Assembly (NCBI RefSeq): GCF_015693305.1
Contig: NZ_CP065138.1
Span: forward strand, 1,674,001-1,738,000
Direction: 5' to 3'
DNA from: Sphingobium sp. Cam5-1
GTDB taxonomy: Bacteria; Pseudomonadota; Alphaproteobacteria; Sphingomonadales; Sphingomonadaceae
Length of the DNA: 64,000 bases
The translations under genes and the position numbers were made by a program. A model generated the notes under the pieces. That model searched no databases and had not been told where the DNA came from. It saw only the letters and a program-made list of their open reading frames with translations. Below, in pieces: positions 17,561 through 26,562 of the stretch (within the stretch, counting starts at the first letter, position 1; each line of letters opens with the position of its first letter).

Positions 17561-18757
17561 TCATGCCACCGCCTCGTCAACATAGATGCTCTCGGGATGG
17601 GCGTGGCACAGGAAGTCATGATGGGAGATATCCCAGCCATAAGCACCCGCCATGAGGAAGCAGACGAGATCGCCGACCCGCGCCCGCGCGACAGGCACAT
17701 CGCGGGCCAGCACATCCTTGGGGGTGCATAGCTCGCCGGCGAGCGTCAGATTGCTGTCGGTGCATTCGGGCCTGGGCCAGGGATGAGGCCAGGCGTCGCG
17801 GGGCAGGATCACGAAAGGATGGTTGTGCGCCCAGGAACTCGGCAGCCGGAAATGATGGGTGCCACCTCGCAGCAGGGCGAAGGCACGTCCATGGACAGCT
17901 TTGATGTCGAGAATCTCGCAGACATAGACGGCATGATAGGCGGTGAGAATCCGGCCGCATTCGAACTGCAGGTTCAGATCACCGGCCGCATGCGGCGCGA
18001 GCGCGCGGGTGAAGCCTTCAACGTCGAACCGCCAGTCCGGATCGTCATAGTCGACGCCCCAGCCACCGCCGAGATTGACTACCGCCAAGTCCAGCCCATG
18101 CTCGGTTGCCCAGGACCGGGCAAGATCGAGTTCCATCGCGCAAAGCGCAGCATGTCCGGCAGCATCCCGATTGTTCGACACGGTATGGAAATGGAAGCCC
18201 TCGAACCGAAGTGCGCGGCAGTTCTTCATGAGCCTCAGCGCGTCGGGGATGTCGGATTGCGCTATGCCAAATTGTGTCGCCGCTCCTCCCATGGTGAGGG
18301 TAGCTCCCGGCACTGGGCCGGCAAGATTCACGCGCAGCAATATGGGCAGTACCGTGCCTGCCTGCGCCGCCACGGCGTTCGCGAGACGCAACATGTGCAG
18401 GCTCTCGACGTGAAGCCGCTCCACCCCCTGCGCCAGGATCAGTTCGATATCGTCGTTCGTGCGCGCGGGCCCGCCCATGATGATCCGGACATCGGGACCG
18501 GTCGCCTCACGTACCCTCAGGATTTCGCCCGAGGAGGCGACCTCGAACCCAGCGACATGCGGCGCAAGCATCCGCAATATCCGGGGATCGTTGTTGGCCT
18601 TGATGGCGTAGAAGAGCTCCGCTTCGGCCGGCAGCGATCCCACGATACGCAGCACGTGGCGACGCAGCGCATCGAGATCGTGCAGGAAGGCGCAGACCGG
18701 TCGTTCGCTGTCCACGACAGCGGCGATCTGCGTCATAGTCGGCCTCAGCAACGTCAT
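17561..18757 (-). CDS. PLP-dependent decarboxylase, SbnH/PvsE-like
   Basis: A 398-residue fold-type III (alanine-racemase/DAP decarboxylase-like) enzyme. The PLP lysine is in LFYAIKANNDPRIL (near residue 53), the phosphate-binding glycines in LGGGWGVDYDDP, the second-subunit cysteine in GELCTPKDVL, and a GAYGW segment near the C-terminus. In staphyloferrin B and vibrioferrin clusters the equivalents SbnH and PvsE decarboxylate an amino-acid-citrate intermediate, leaving an amine. ATGA overlap with the upstream synthetase (18754-18757) supports a joint role. The exact substrate, probably a carboxylate-diaminopropionate conjugate, is inferred from neighbours. Confidence 0.87.
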   Translation of the reverse strand: MTLLRPTMTQIAAVVDSERPVCAFLHDLDALRRHVLRIVGSLPAEAELFYAIKANNDPRILRMLAPHVAGFEVASSGEILRVREATGPDVRIIMGGPARTNDDIELILAQGVERLHVESLHMLRLANAVAAQAGTVLPILLRVNLAGPVPGATLTMGGAATQFGIAQSDIPDALRLMKNCRALRFEGFHFHTVSNNRDAAGHAALCAMELDLARSWATEHGLDLAVVNLGGGWGVDYDDPDWRFDVEGFTRALAPHAAGDLNLQFECGRILTAYHAVYVCEILDIKAVHGRAFALLRGGTHHFRLPSSWAHNHPFVILPRDAWPHPWPRPECTDSNLTLAGELCTPKDVLARDVPVARARVGDLVCFLMAGAYGWDISHHDFLCHAHPESIYVDEAVA

Positions 18758-20466
18758 GACAATAGCGCCGTCGGTTGCTGTCCCGCGATCTTTTCCTGCA
18801 CGGCAAGCCGCAGAGGATTGGCGATGGCCACATAGTCCGGACGCTCACCGCGCCCTGCGAAGCAACTTGTGAAGTTCGCTTTCGCAGGAAGGGTTTTCGC
18901 AGCGAGAAGCCATGTGACGAGGCCAGCCGTCTCCGCGTCCTCGGCAGTGGTGGACAATATCTCGATAACGGCGCGCCAAAGGCCGGTTTCCGACATATCG
19001 GCCAGGCGCGCGATTGTCGCGACCACATGGTTCAACTGATTGCTGACCAGATAATAGACCAGGCGATGGCGTGCTTCCTCGGCCGGGAAGAACACGGACG
19101 GATCGAGGTCGAGGTGAAGGCTGGGCTTGGGCGCGATACTTTCGAAGCGCTCACGGTCGATGCTCACCCCTTCGAGGTCGCGAACGATCAGACGGGCCGG
19201 ATTTCCCCGGTCCAATGCCAGAAGGCTGTTCTGGCTGTGCGCCTCCAGGCTGACGCCGGTTCGGGCGAACAGCCGGAGCGGCGGGAGGATGGCCGTCTGG
19301 ACGTAAGCGCGTAGCCAGGCTTGCGCCTCGGCGAGACCGGAAAGGATGCAACCCATGGCCGCCAGCATCGGACGGCCATCATGCGGCGACGGCTCGAGCA
19401 GACCTGCCAGGACGAATGCTTCTCGCGCAGGCGCATCGCGAAGGACGACGCCCGTGATTGCTTCGAGGCCCGGGCGATCGACCCAGATGGCGCCGGGCTC
19501 GTCGAGCATGTCGAGGCCGCAGGCGGCAACCTCTGCTGAGATCGCTGCCAGCGCCCGTCCCGCGGCCATGCTCCGGCCGATCTGGTCGAGCGGGTTGGTG
19601 CGCGCGAAATTGGTGATCCGTGCGGCGATCGGAAGCTTGAGGAAGATATTCGCGCTTGGTGCGAAAACGGTTCGAACCGATGACGTCGGCTGCATCGTCG
19701 CACCGGTAGGCAGGGTGAGGATCGCTCGTCCTTGCGCAACAAGATCGGCGAATGATGGGTCATTTTCGAGGCGAGCGGCCTGCCAGGGATGGCTTGGGAT
19801 CAGAAGCCGCCCGCCGATCGCCTTTTCCGGCAGGCCGGAAAGATCGGCGAGGATGGAACTTACGCGGTCCTGGGCCTGCCTGTCGCGCCACAGGGCGGCG
19901 CCAACGCCGGGCTCCGCGATGATCCATCGCAACTGGAAGCCATTGGCGCGCTCCGGCGCAAAGCGTTCGATATCGTCCGCCGAAAAGCCGTCTATGCTCT
20001 TGGCAAAGGGGTGAAAGGGATGCCCATGCCAGAGGCTTTGTTCCAACCCTATGGGGGAAGCTTCTGCTGAACGCGCTGCACAGGCCAACGCGTGCTGCTC
20101 CGCGCCCTCGACAGCTTTAATGAGACGGTCCTTGATGGCCGACGAGATAAAGCCATTTTCCTGCAAGAGCGCGTCCGCCATCAGGCCGGCCACCAGAACT
20201 GGGTCACCCGTATCCTTTACGGACCCATCATCCCCTTCGATCAGCACAGGCGTCCGCCAGCGATGGAAACCTCCCGGCGATGAGCGCACGCACGAGGCGC
20301 GCACCCTGTGCGCGCCCACCTCCAATATGCAGGTTTCCCCCTTGATCGGCATGCAGCCAGCCATGCGCTCCCGCAGCCATGTGTTGAGCAGGCGCTCCAC
20401 GGCGATACCGGCGCGGATGGCGACGGCATCTTCAGTTGTTCGCGGCACGGGCAGGGCTGTCGTCAT
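18754..20466 (-). CDS. IucA/IucC family NIS siderophore synthetase (first)
   Basis: A 570-residue synthetase with clear motifs: WHGHPFHPFAKSIDGF (residues about 143-158), IPSHPWQ, LPTGATMQPTSSVRTV, LKLPIAARITNFARTNPLD (ATP and carboxylate site) and VSLEAHSQNSLLALD, and a helical C-terminal domain. Two NIS synthetases in one cluster imply at least two condensation steps. It is 74 bp downstream of the sbnB-like gene and overlaps the decarboxylase by ATGA. Which carboxylate each synthetase uses cannot be told from sequence. Confidence 0.93.
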   Translation of the reverse strand: MTTALPVPRTTEDAVAIRAGIAVERLLNTWLRERMAGCMPIKGETCILEVGAHRVRASCVRSSPGGFHRWRTPVLIEGDDGSVKDTGDPVLVAGLMADALLQENGFISSAIKDRLIKAVEGAEQHALACAARSAEASPIGLEQSLWHGHPFHPFAKSIDGFSADDIERFAPERANGFQLRWIIAEPGVGAALWRDRQAQDRVSSILADLSGLPEKAIGGRLLIPSHPWQAARLENDPSFADLVAQGRAILTLPTGATMQPTSSVRTVFAPSANIFLKLPIAARITNFARTNPLDQIGRSMAAGRALAAISAEVAACGLDMLDEPGAIWVDRPGLEAITGVVLRDAPAREAFVLAGLLEPSPHDGRPMLAAMGCILSGLAEAQAWLRAYVQTAILPPLRLFARTGVSLEAHSQNSLLALDRGNPARLIVRDLEGVSIDRERFESIAPKPSLHLDLDPSVFFPAEEARHRLVYYLVSNQLNHVVATIARLADMSETGLWRAVIEILSTTAEDAETAGLVTWLLAAKTLPAKANFTSCFAGRGERPDYVAIANPLRLAVQEKIAGQQPTALLS

Positions 20467-20540
20467 CAGACGCGTCTTTCGATGGCGTTAAAAAGGGACG
20501 TGGCGGCAGGTGCTGGAAGTGCCAGCAACGAGATATCCGC

Positions 20541-21551
20541 CTAGAAGAGAGGCAGGAGCGTGCCGATATTCCTGTCCTCGGCCCGGCGGAGGATAGCTTG
20601 CGCGCAGGCGATGTCGTCGATCGCCATCCCCATCGGATTGAGCAGGATAATCTCGTCATCCGTCTCGCGACCGGGCCTGGACCCGACGATAATCTGGCCA
20701 AGCTCCGCATGCAGTCGCTCGCGTGAGAACTCACCCGCTTCGACAAGCAGGTTGATGATCTTCTTCTCCCGGTTCGACTGGTCCCAGTCGTCGACAACAA
20801 CCTTGTCGACCTTAAGGAACACGTCGCGTTCCACGTCCATGATCGAAACGTTGGCCAGGAAACTACCCCTGCTGAGCCAGTCGAAGGCGAGATAGGGCCT
20901 GTCAGTGACGGTGCAGGTGATCACGACCGCACAATCGCGAACCGCAGCTTCGGCGCTAGTCGTGACGGTAACGACTAGGTCGCCGAAGCGCCGCCGCAGC
21001 CGGGCGGCAAGCGCGTTCGCCGTATCTTCGCGCAAATCGAACAGCCGCAGCGCTTTCACGTCCGCGAATTGCTCGAGCAGCATCTGGGCCTGCCGCTCGG
21101 CGATCGGTCCGCAGCCGATAATGGCTGCTTCATCAAAGCCTTTCCGCGCCAGATGCCGCGTGGCGACGCCGGTGACGGCGGCGGTCCGCATCGCGCTCAG
21201 AAGTCCACCTTCCATGATCGCGATGGGATAGTTGGTCTCGGGATCGTTCAGCACGATAACGGCGCTCGCCCGCTCCCTCCCCCTCTTGGCCGGGTTGTCG
21301 TGCTTGGAGCCGATCCATTTGAGCCCCGCAACGGGTTGCTCGCCTCCGATCCAGGCCGGCATGGCGATGATCCGATCCGCAATATGCTGGGTACGGGGAC
21401 TGCGCAGATAGGGTTTTAGCGGTTGTACGAAATCGCCGACGGCATGGCTGCGGAAGGCCGCCTCGATCGCACTCATATAGAGGGCCGAATGGTCCCCGCC
21501 GAGCGCAGCGACGTCCGAGCGGGACAGGTATCGCAGAGTAGCCGTGTTCAT
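20541..21551 (-). CDS. sbnB: SbnB-like N-(2-amino-2-carboxyethyl)-L-glutamate dehydrogenase (ornithine cyclodeaminase family)
   Basis: A 336-residue member of the ornithine cyclodeaminase/mu-crystallin family. It has an N-terminal substrate region (GLKWIGSKHDNPAKRG), an IMEGGLLSAMRTAAVTG segment and a Rossmann NAD site (AAIIGCGPIAERQAQ). In staphyloferrin B synthesis SbnB oxidatively splits the SbnA product to L-2,3-diaminopropionate and 2-oxoglutarate. I chose the ATG at 21551, which overlaps the sbnA-like stop (ATGA). Pairing with an SbnA-like gene is the main reason for this subgroup call over ornithine cyclodeaminase. Confidence 0.85.
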   Translation of the reverse strand: MNTATLRYLSRSDVAALGGDHSALYMSAIEAAFRSHAVGDFVQPLKPYLRSPRTQHIADRIIAMPAWIGGEQPVAGLKWIGSKHDNPAKRGRERASAVIVLNDPETNYPIAIMEGGLLSAMRTAAVTGVATRHLARKGFDEAAIIGCGPIAERQAQMLLEQFADVKALRLFDLREDTANALAARLRRRFGDLVVTVTTSAEAAVRDCAVVITCTVTDRPYLAFDWLSRGSFLANVSIMDVERDVFLKVDKVVVDDWDQSNREKKIINLLVEAGEFSRERLHAELGQIIVGSRPGRETDDEIILLNPMGMAIDDIACAQAILRRAEDRNIGTLLPLF

Positions 21552-22642
21552 CGCGCCGCTCCCTCCGACAAAGTATTGGCCGACAAGATATGAGCCTCCG
21601 GCATCCATGAAGACGCCGCCGCGCTGGGGCGCCGAGGTTGGGACGCCTGCGCGGGCCGTTCGCCCAAGCGGCGGAAGGATGCCGCGAAAGGCCTGGTCAG
21701 GCGGCGTTCCTGCGCTGGCCAGTCAGGATCATAGACCGTGTCGAGATAGCGTTCGCCGCGATCGGGCAGCAGGGTGACGATGCATGATCCCTTGCGAAGG
21801 TTCGGGATCAGCTTGGCAATCGCCGCCATGACCGTACCCGACGAGCCGCCGGCCAATATGCCCTGGCTCTCGGCGAGACGGCGGCAGGCCAGCGTTGACT
21901 CCCAGTCCGTCGCATAGATCACGGCATCCACCTCGGGCAGGGCGAGTTGCTCCGGCACGCGGCTGGCGCCGATTCCCGGGATCTGCCTGTTGCCGCCTGT
22001 CCCGCCAAAGATGACGGACCCTTCCAGATCGACCGCCACGACCTCGATGTTCGGCCAACGCTCGCGCAGGCGGCGCGCCAGACCCATCAATGTCCCGCAG
22101 GTCGAGACTGCCGCGACCACATGCGTGGGCTCGACCGGCATCTCACGGACGATCTCCTCGCCGATCCCGATATAATGGGCGCGCCAATTGTCGGGATTGG
22201 CATATTGGTTTAGCCAGACCGCGCCCGGGATGGTACGGACCAGTTCATCGACCCGGCGAACGCGGGTATGGAGATAGCCGCCTGCCTCATCCTTCTCCGT
22301 CACGAGGTCGATGTGCCCGCCGAACGCCTCGATGAGGCAGCGGTTGGCAGGGGCGAGATTGGGATCGACGACCGCCGTGAAGGGAATGCCCTCGCGCTTG
22401 GCTATCATGGCCAATGCTATGGCGAGGTTGCCGGAAGAACTTTCGACGAGGTGGCTTTCCGGCGTGATCCGGCCTGCGGCGAGCGCCTGGGACACCATGT
22501 AATGTGCGGTGCGGTCCTTCACGCTGCCGCCGACATTGAGCATTTCCAGCTTGGCGAATACCGGAACCATATCCGGCGGAAACATGCGATCCAGGGCAAT
22601 AAGCGGCGTGTTGCCGACGGACAGTTCCGCTGAAGATTGCAT
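21548..22642 (-). CDS. sbnA: SbnA-like N-(2-amino-2-carboxyethyl)-L-glutamate synthase (cysteine synthase fold)
   Basis: A 364-residue fold-type II PLP enzyme. The PLP lysine is in NVGGSVKDRTAHY (near residue 43), the asparagine loop in VESSSGNLAIALAM, and the phosphate-binding glycines in AAVSTCGTLMGLA. SbnA makes the diaminopropionate precursor from O-phosphoserine and glutamate. GGAG upstream fixes the ATG at 22642. The C-terminal 45 residues are an unusual Ala/Arg/Pro-rich tail. It is the first gene of the leftward siderophore run, divergent from the ATP-grasp gene. Confidence 0.87.
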   Translation of the reverse strand: MQSSAELSVGNTPLIALDRMFPPDMVPVFAKLEMLNVGGSVKDRTAHYMVSQALAAGRITPESHLVESSSGNLAIALAMIAKREGIPFTAVVDPNLAPANRCLIEAFGGHIDLVTEKDEAGGYLHTRVRRVDELVRTIPGAVWLNQYANPDNWRAHYIGIGEEIVREMPVEPTHVVAAVSTCGTLMGLARRLRERWPNIEVVAVDLEGSVIFGGTGGNRQIPGIGASRVPEQLALPEVDAVIYATDWESTLACRRLAESQGILAGGSSGTVMAAIAKLIPNLRKGSCIVTLLPDRGERYLDTVYDPDWPAQERRLTRPFAASFRRLGERPAQASQPRRPSAAASSWMPEAHILSANTLSEGAAR

Positions 22643-22742
22643 TGTAGCTCCTTCCCAATCCGGATGGCGCGGCGACATCGCCGCTACTCGCTATTCAGGC
22701 CCAATCAATTTCCCAAGCCGCTTCAATGACATAAAATGATTC

Positions 22743-22761
22743 GCTATTGAGAGTCAATTGC
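22743..22761. promoter_or_regulatory. second Fur-box-like palindrome in the sbnA / ATP-grasp divergent promoter
   Basis: GCTATTGAGAGTCAATTGC is a 19-bp near-perfect inverted repeat (7 of 9 pairs) matching the classical Fur consensus at 12 of 19 positions by eye. It lies about 100 bp from the sbnA-like start and 86 bp from the ATP-grasp start, so it could repress both transcripts when iron is plentiful. The surrounding 205 bp are noticeably AT-richer than the genes. Confidence 0.55.
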
Positions 22762-22847
22762 AGTTATTATGCGGTTCGCTCATTCAGCTTTCTCTGCTCA
22801 TGGGGCAGCAGCAGCTATGAAAACAGGAATTTGAAAGGTCTTGCCCG

Positions 22848-24053
22848 ATGCCGACACTCATCCTGCTCGCCCATGTGCCGACGGACGCCGTCAACGAGGG
22901 TTTTCTTCCGGCAGCGCGACGCCTCGGCCTAGAGGTAACCCTGCTTACCGATCAGGCCGAAGCGCATCACCGCCACTTCGCGGCTGCGGATCGGCCCGCC
23001 TACCCCGACAAGATCGTCGAATGCGACGTTTTCAACCCCGTGGCGGTCATCAACGAGATCAGCCGCTGTACTGAGCGGCCTGCGGCCATCTTCTCGAACA
23101 GCGACCATCTGCAAACCAGCGCCGCGCTCGCCGCTGACTATTTCGGCCTGCCCGGCAAAGATTGGAAAACCACCTATCGGGCCAAGAACAAGGCGGCGAT
23201 GCGCTGTCATCTGCGCGATCTGGGCATCGATACCTTGTGGCACGCCGTTGTGACTGATGAAGACGGTCTGGCCGCGCTATGCGGCGTGCCTTTCCCTTGC
23301 GTGGCAAAGCCCCGCGAGGGGGTGGGCAGTCAACTAGTCCGCTTTTGCGAAGAGAAGGCTGCGCTGGTCGCGCATTGCCGACAGGTCTGGCGGGCCGATC
23401 CCGGTCGGGCCGTGCTGATAGAGGACTATATGGCCGGCGAACTCTACACCCTGGAAACGCTGGGCGACGGGAAGGACATCGCCGTCCTAGGCGGTTTCCA
23501 CGTGGCGCTCAGCCCGCCCCCCGATTTCGTGGAGATAGAGGGACGCTGGGGCAGCTGGCTGACCGCTGAACAGAAGGATGCGGTACTCGGTCAAATACAG
23601 GCGGTCGGTGTCGGCTTCGGCTCCTGCCATACCGAATTCGTCATGACGCCAAAGGGGCCGCGCATCGTCGAGATCAACTACCGGACGGTCGGCGACCATA
23701 TGGAGTTCATGCTCGAGCACACGCTGGACATGGCGCTGTTCGAAAAGATTCTTCGTCTTCATCTCGGCGAACCGCTCGGCCAGTGCTCACTTGCCGCCAG
23801 GGTAGCCGCGATCCGCTATTTTCCGGCCGACGAGGCGGGCGAGATCGTCTCCGCGCCGGAGGCGTTTCTGCGAACACATGGCGGCCTTCGCGTCGAATAT
23901 CGTTCACTGCGCAGACCCGGCGAGCGGGTGGCCATAACCCATTCAAACAAGGACTATCTGGGCGTCCTGAGCGCAAGCGCCCCGGACAGGGCCACGCTCG
24001 ACGCTGCGATGGCGGAGGCCCGGGCGGCATTGTCCTGGGAAATTCGCCCCTAG
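22848..24053 (+). CDS. ATP-grasp carboxylate-amine ligase of the siderophore cluster
   Basis: A 401-residue ATP-grasp protein. The first ATP lysine lies in FPCVAKPREGVGSQL (near residue 153), a second block in VLIEDYMAGELYTLETLG, and the metal-binding end in RIVEINYRTVGDH (near residue 285). ATP-grasp ligases form amide bonds through acyl phosphates. Vibrioferrin clusters carry an ATP-grasp gene (pvsA) beside two NIS synthetases and a decarboxylase, so this one may add an extra amino-acid unit. It is divergent from the rest of the cluster and shares the Fur-like site. The substrate is not known. Confidence 0.82.
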   Translation: MPTLILLAHVPTDAVNEGFLPAARRLGLEVTLLTDQAEAHHRHFAAADRPAYPDKIVECDVFNPVAVINEISRCTERPAAIFSNSDHLQTSAALAADYFGLPGKDWKTTYRAKNKAAMRCHLRDLGIDTLWHAVVTDEDGLAALCGVPFPCVAKPREGVGSQLVRFCEEKAALVAHCRQVWRADPGRAVLIEDYMAGELYTLETLGDGKDIAVLGGFHVALSPPPDFVEIEGRWGSWLTAEQKDAVLGQIQAVGVGFGSCHTEFVMTPKGPRIVEINYRTVGDHMEFMLEHTLDMALFEKILRLHLGEPLGQCSLAARVAAIRYFPADEAGEIVSAPEAFLRTHGGLRVEYRSLRRPGERVAITHSNKDYLGVLSASAPDRATLDAAMAEARAALSWEIRP

Positions 24054-24516
24054 GCGAAGCGTTCCACGTCGCAGGAAACATCCTCACGGGCGCTTTCGCC
24101 AGCCCGGTCGGCAATTTAGGTCGATCGGCGTTCCCTGCATTGCCGATCGAATGAAGAATCTCCCCGTACAATCCGGAGCCGCTTGCCGGCTCGGCGAATG
24201 GGCGAGGTTTCGCGCTCGACCGGATCGGCAGTTCCTGTCTTGGCGACGATGATGGCATTCGCCACCGACCCGCTCGGATCAACCTCGCGATGCAGCGGCG
24301 GCCCGGTTCAATCGGCGATGCCGGCATTTATCGAATCATGGGCAAGACTGACCCTGGCTGCCCGCGGGCGAACAAGCGCACATATCGAACCCCTGTCCTG
24401 CTCGCATGGCCCCATGGATGCACCTGGCGTCACCAGCAGGTGACTGATGCGCGGCCTGCCATCCTGACAAATTGAGCTCAACTTGCGGACGAACTCGTCA
24501 CGCGCAGGAGGCTCAA
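24054..24516. other. cargo/conjugation-operon junction, no gene seen
   Basis: About 460 bases between the ATP-grasp stop and traG. Short frames on plus (24183-24443, 24290-24475) have no recognisable domain and no good ribosome site. This is where relaxase or other transfer genes often precede traG; I see no remnant I can name. The traG operon promoter is presumably here. Confidence 0.5.
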
Positions 24517-26559
24517 ATGACCCCGACCAAGCTGCTCATCGGACAGATATTCGTCGTGCTGGCAATCATTGTCGCGAGCATCTGGACGGCAACGCAATGG
24601 GCGGCGGCCAGCCTCGCCTATCAACCCCAACTCGGGGGGCCGTGGTTCGTCCTGTTCGGCGTGCCGGTCTACCATCCTTGGTCGATCTTCCCGTGGTGGT
24701 TCTCGTTCGACGCCTATGCCCCAATCATCTTCGACGAAGCGGGCGCCATCGCTGCAACCGGCGGTTTCATAGGCTGCGGCGCGGCCATCTTCGGCTCCCT
24801 GTGGCGTGCGCGGCAGTCGAACAATCTCACGACCTATGGCTCTGCGCGCTGGGCCACGCACAAGGACATCAAGGATGCCAAGCTGCTCGACAGCCAAGGT
24901 GTCGCGCTCGGCCGCATCGGCGGCGATGACCTGCGCCACGACGGCCCCGAGCATGTCATGGCGTTCGCGCCGACCCGTTCCGGCAAGGGCGTGGGCCTCG
25001 TCGTGCCAACTCTGCTGTCCTGGACCGGCTCGACTGTCGTCCACGACATCAAGGGCGAGAACTGGCAGCTGACCGCCGGCTGGCGCTCGCGCTTCTCGCA
25101 CTGTCTCCTTTTCAACCCCACCGACGCGCGCTCGGCCCGCTACAATCCGCTGCTCGAGGTGCGCCGTGGCACAAATGAAGTCCGCGACGTCCAGAACATC
25201 GCCGACATCCTCGTCGATCCCGAAGGCGCGCTCGAGCGCCGCAACCACTGGGAGAAGACCTCCCATTCGCTGCTGGTCGGCGCGATCCTCCACGTTCTCT
25301 ACGCTGAGGAAGAGAAGACCCTCGCCCGGGTCGCAACCTTCCTCTCCGACCCCCAGCGCCCGTTCGCCGCAACGCTGCGCCGGATGATGGCGACCAACCA
25401 TCTCGGCACGCAGGACGCGCCGCAAGTCCATCCGGTCGTCGCCTCGGCTGCGCGGGAGCTTTTGAACAAGAGCGAGAATGAGCGCTCGGGCGTGCTGTCG
25501 ACCGCCATGTCGTTTCTCGGCCTCTATCGCGATCCGACGGTTGCAGCTGTCACCTCAGCCTCCGACTGGCGGATCGCCGATCTCGTCGAGGCGGCCCATC
25601 CGGTCTCGCTCTACCTCGTCGTGCCGCCCTCCGACATCAGCCGCACGAAACCGCTGGTCCGCCTGATCCTCAACCAGATCGGCCGCCGCCTGACCGAGGA
25701 ACTGCACGGCACAGGCAAGGACGGCGAGGCTGCAAAGGGGCGGCATCGCCTCCTGATGATGCTCGACGAATTCCCGGCGCTGGGGCGGCTGGACTTCTTC
25801 GAGACGAGCCTCGCCTTCCTCGCTGGCTATGGCGTGCGCGCCTTCCTCATCGCGCAGAGCCTCAACCAGATCGAGAAGGCCTATGGCGAGCACAATGCCA
25901 TCCTCGACAATTGCCATGTCCGCATTGCCTTCGCGACCAATGACGAACGCACCGCCAAGCGAATTTCGGATGCGCTCGGCACGGCGACAGAGCAGCGCGC
26001 CATGCGCAATTATGCCGGGCACCGCCTCGCGCCCTGGCTGGCGCATGTCATGGTCAGCCGGCAGGAGACCGCGCGGGCACTGCTGACTCCGGGCGAGGTG
26101 ATGCAACTCGCGCCGACCGACGAGCTGGTGCTGCTCTCGGGGCAACCGCCGATCCGCGCGAAGAAGCTGCGCTACTATGAGGACCGTCGCTATACCGCGC
26201 GCGTCCTGCCCGCCCCGACGCTAGCCCCCGCAGGCTATCGCGACCTTCCGGCTGCGCGTCCCGATGACTGGGCTGGACAGGTTCGCGGTGCCGATATGCG
26301 CCTCGCCGGCGGCCCCGATGGCGACGAAGGCGCCGACGCTGGCGGCCTCGAACAGGCCCGGCATCCAGCGCATGAAATCGAGCCGGTCGTCATGGTCGAA
26401 CCGGAGATCGCCGACCCGCTTGGCCTTGGCGAGGACGACGGCGACCAGGCTGCCGAACGCCGCGCGATGGACAGGGTCCAGGCGCTCGGCACGGCGCGCA
26501 CGGTCTACGGCCTTGATGCAGCCTCCGGCCGACCCGACGACCTGCAGCTGGGGTTCTGA
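24517..26559 (+). CDS. traG: TraG/VirD4-type conjugative coupling ATPase
   Basis: A 680-residue type IV coupling protein that links the relaxosome to the mating channel. Two N-terminal membrane helices (residues about 5-30 and 75-100) precede a cytoplasmic ATPase with Walker A in FAPTRSGKGVGLVVPT and Walker B in LLMMLDEFPALGRLDFFE. The C-terminal 100 residues are acidic and Ala/Gly-rich. AGGAGG before the ATG at 24517 decides the start. It opens the transfer operon, two bases before the RHH gene. Confidence 0.95.
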   Translation: MTPTKLLIGQIFVVLAIIVASIWTATQWAAASLAYQPQLGGPWFVLFGVPVYHPWSIFPWWFSFDAYAPIIFDEAGAIAATGGFIGCGAAIFGSLWRARQSNNLTTYGSARWATHKDIKDAKLLDSQGVALGRIGGDDLRHDGPEHVMAFAPTRSGKGVGLVVPTLLSWTGSTVVHDIKGENWQLTAGWRSRFSHCLLFNPTDARSARYNPLLEVRRGTNEVRDVQNIADILVDPEGALERRNHWEKTSHSLLVGAILHVLYAEEEKTLARVATFLSDPQRPFAATLRRMMATNHLGTQDAPQVHPVVASAARELLNKSENERSGVLSTAMSFLGLYRDPTVAAVTSASDWRIADLVEAAHPVSLYLVVPPSDISRTKPLVRLILNQIGRRLTEELHGTGKDGEAAKGRHRLLMMLDEFPALGRLDFFETSLAFLAGYGVRAFLIAQSLNQIEKAYGEHNAILDNCHVRIAFATNDERTAKRISDALGTATEQRAMRNYAGHRLAPWLAHVMVSRQETARALLTPGEVMQLAPTDELVLLSGQPPIRAKKLRYYEDRRYTARVLPAPTLAPAGYRDLPAARPDDWAGQVRGADMRLAGGPDGDEGADAGGLEQARHPAHEIEPVVMVEPEIADPLGLGEDDGDQAAERRAMDRVQALGTARTVYGLDAASGRPDDLQLGF

Positions 26560-26562
26560 CCC

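Noticed and set aside
17561..18757. Diaminopimelate decarboxylase (LysA) for the PLP enzyme
   Set aside because: The fold and motifs are shared, but coupling to NIS synthetases and SbnA/SbnB-like genes favours the siderophore decarboxylase subgroup.
24183..24475. Short plus-strand frames before traG as a possible small transfer gene
   Set aside because: No homology I can recall, no ribosome site and no coupling to traG.
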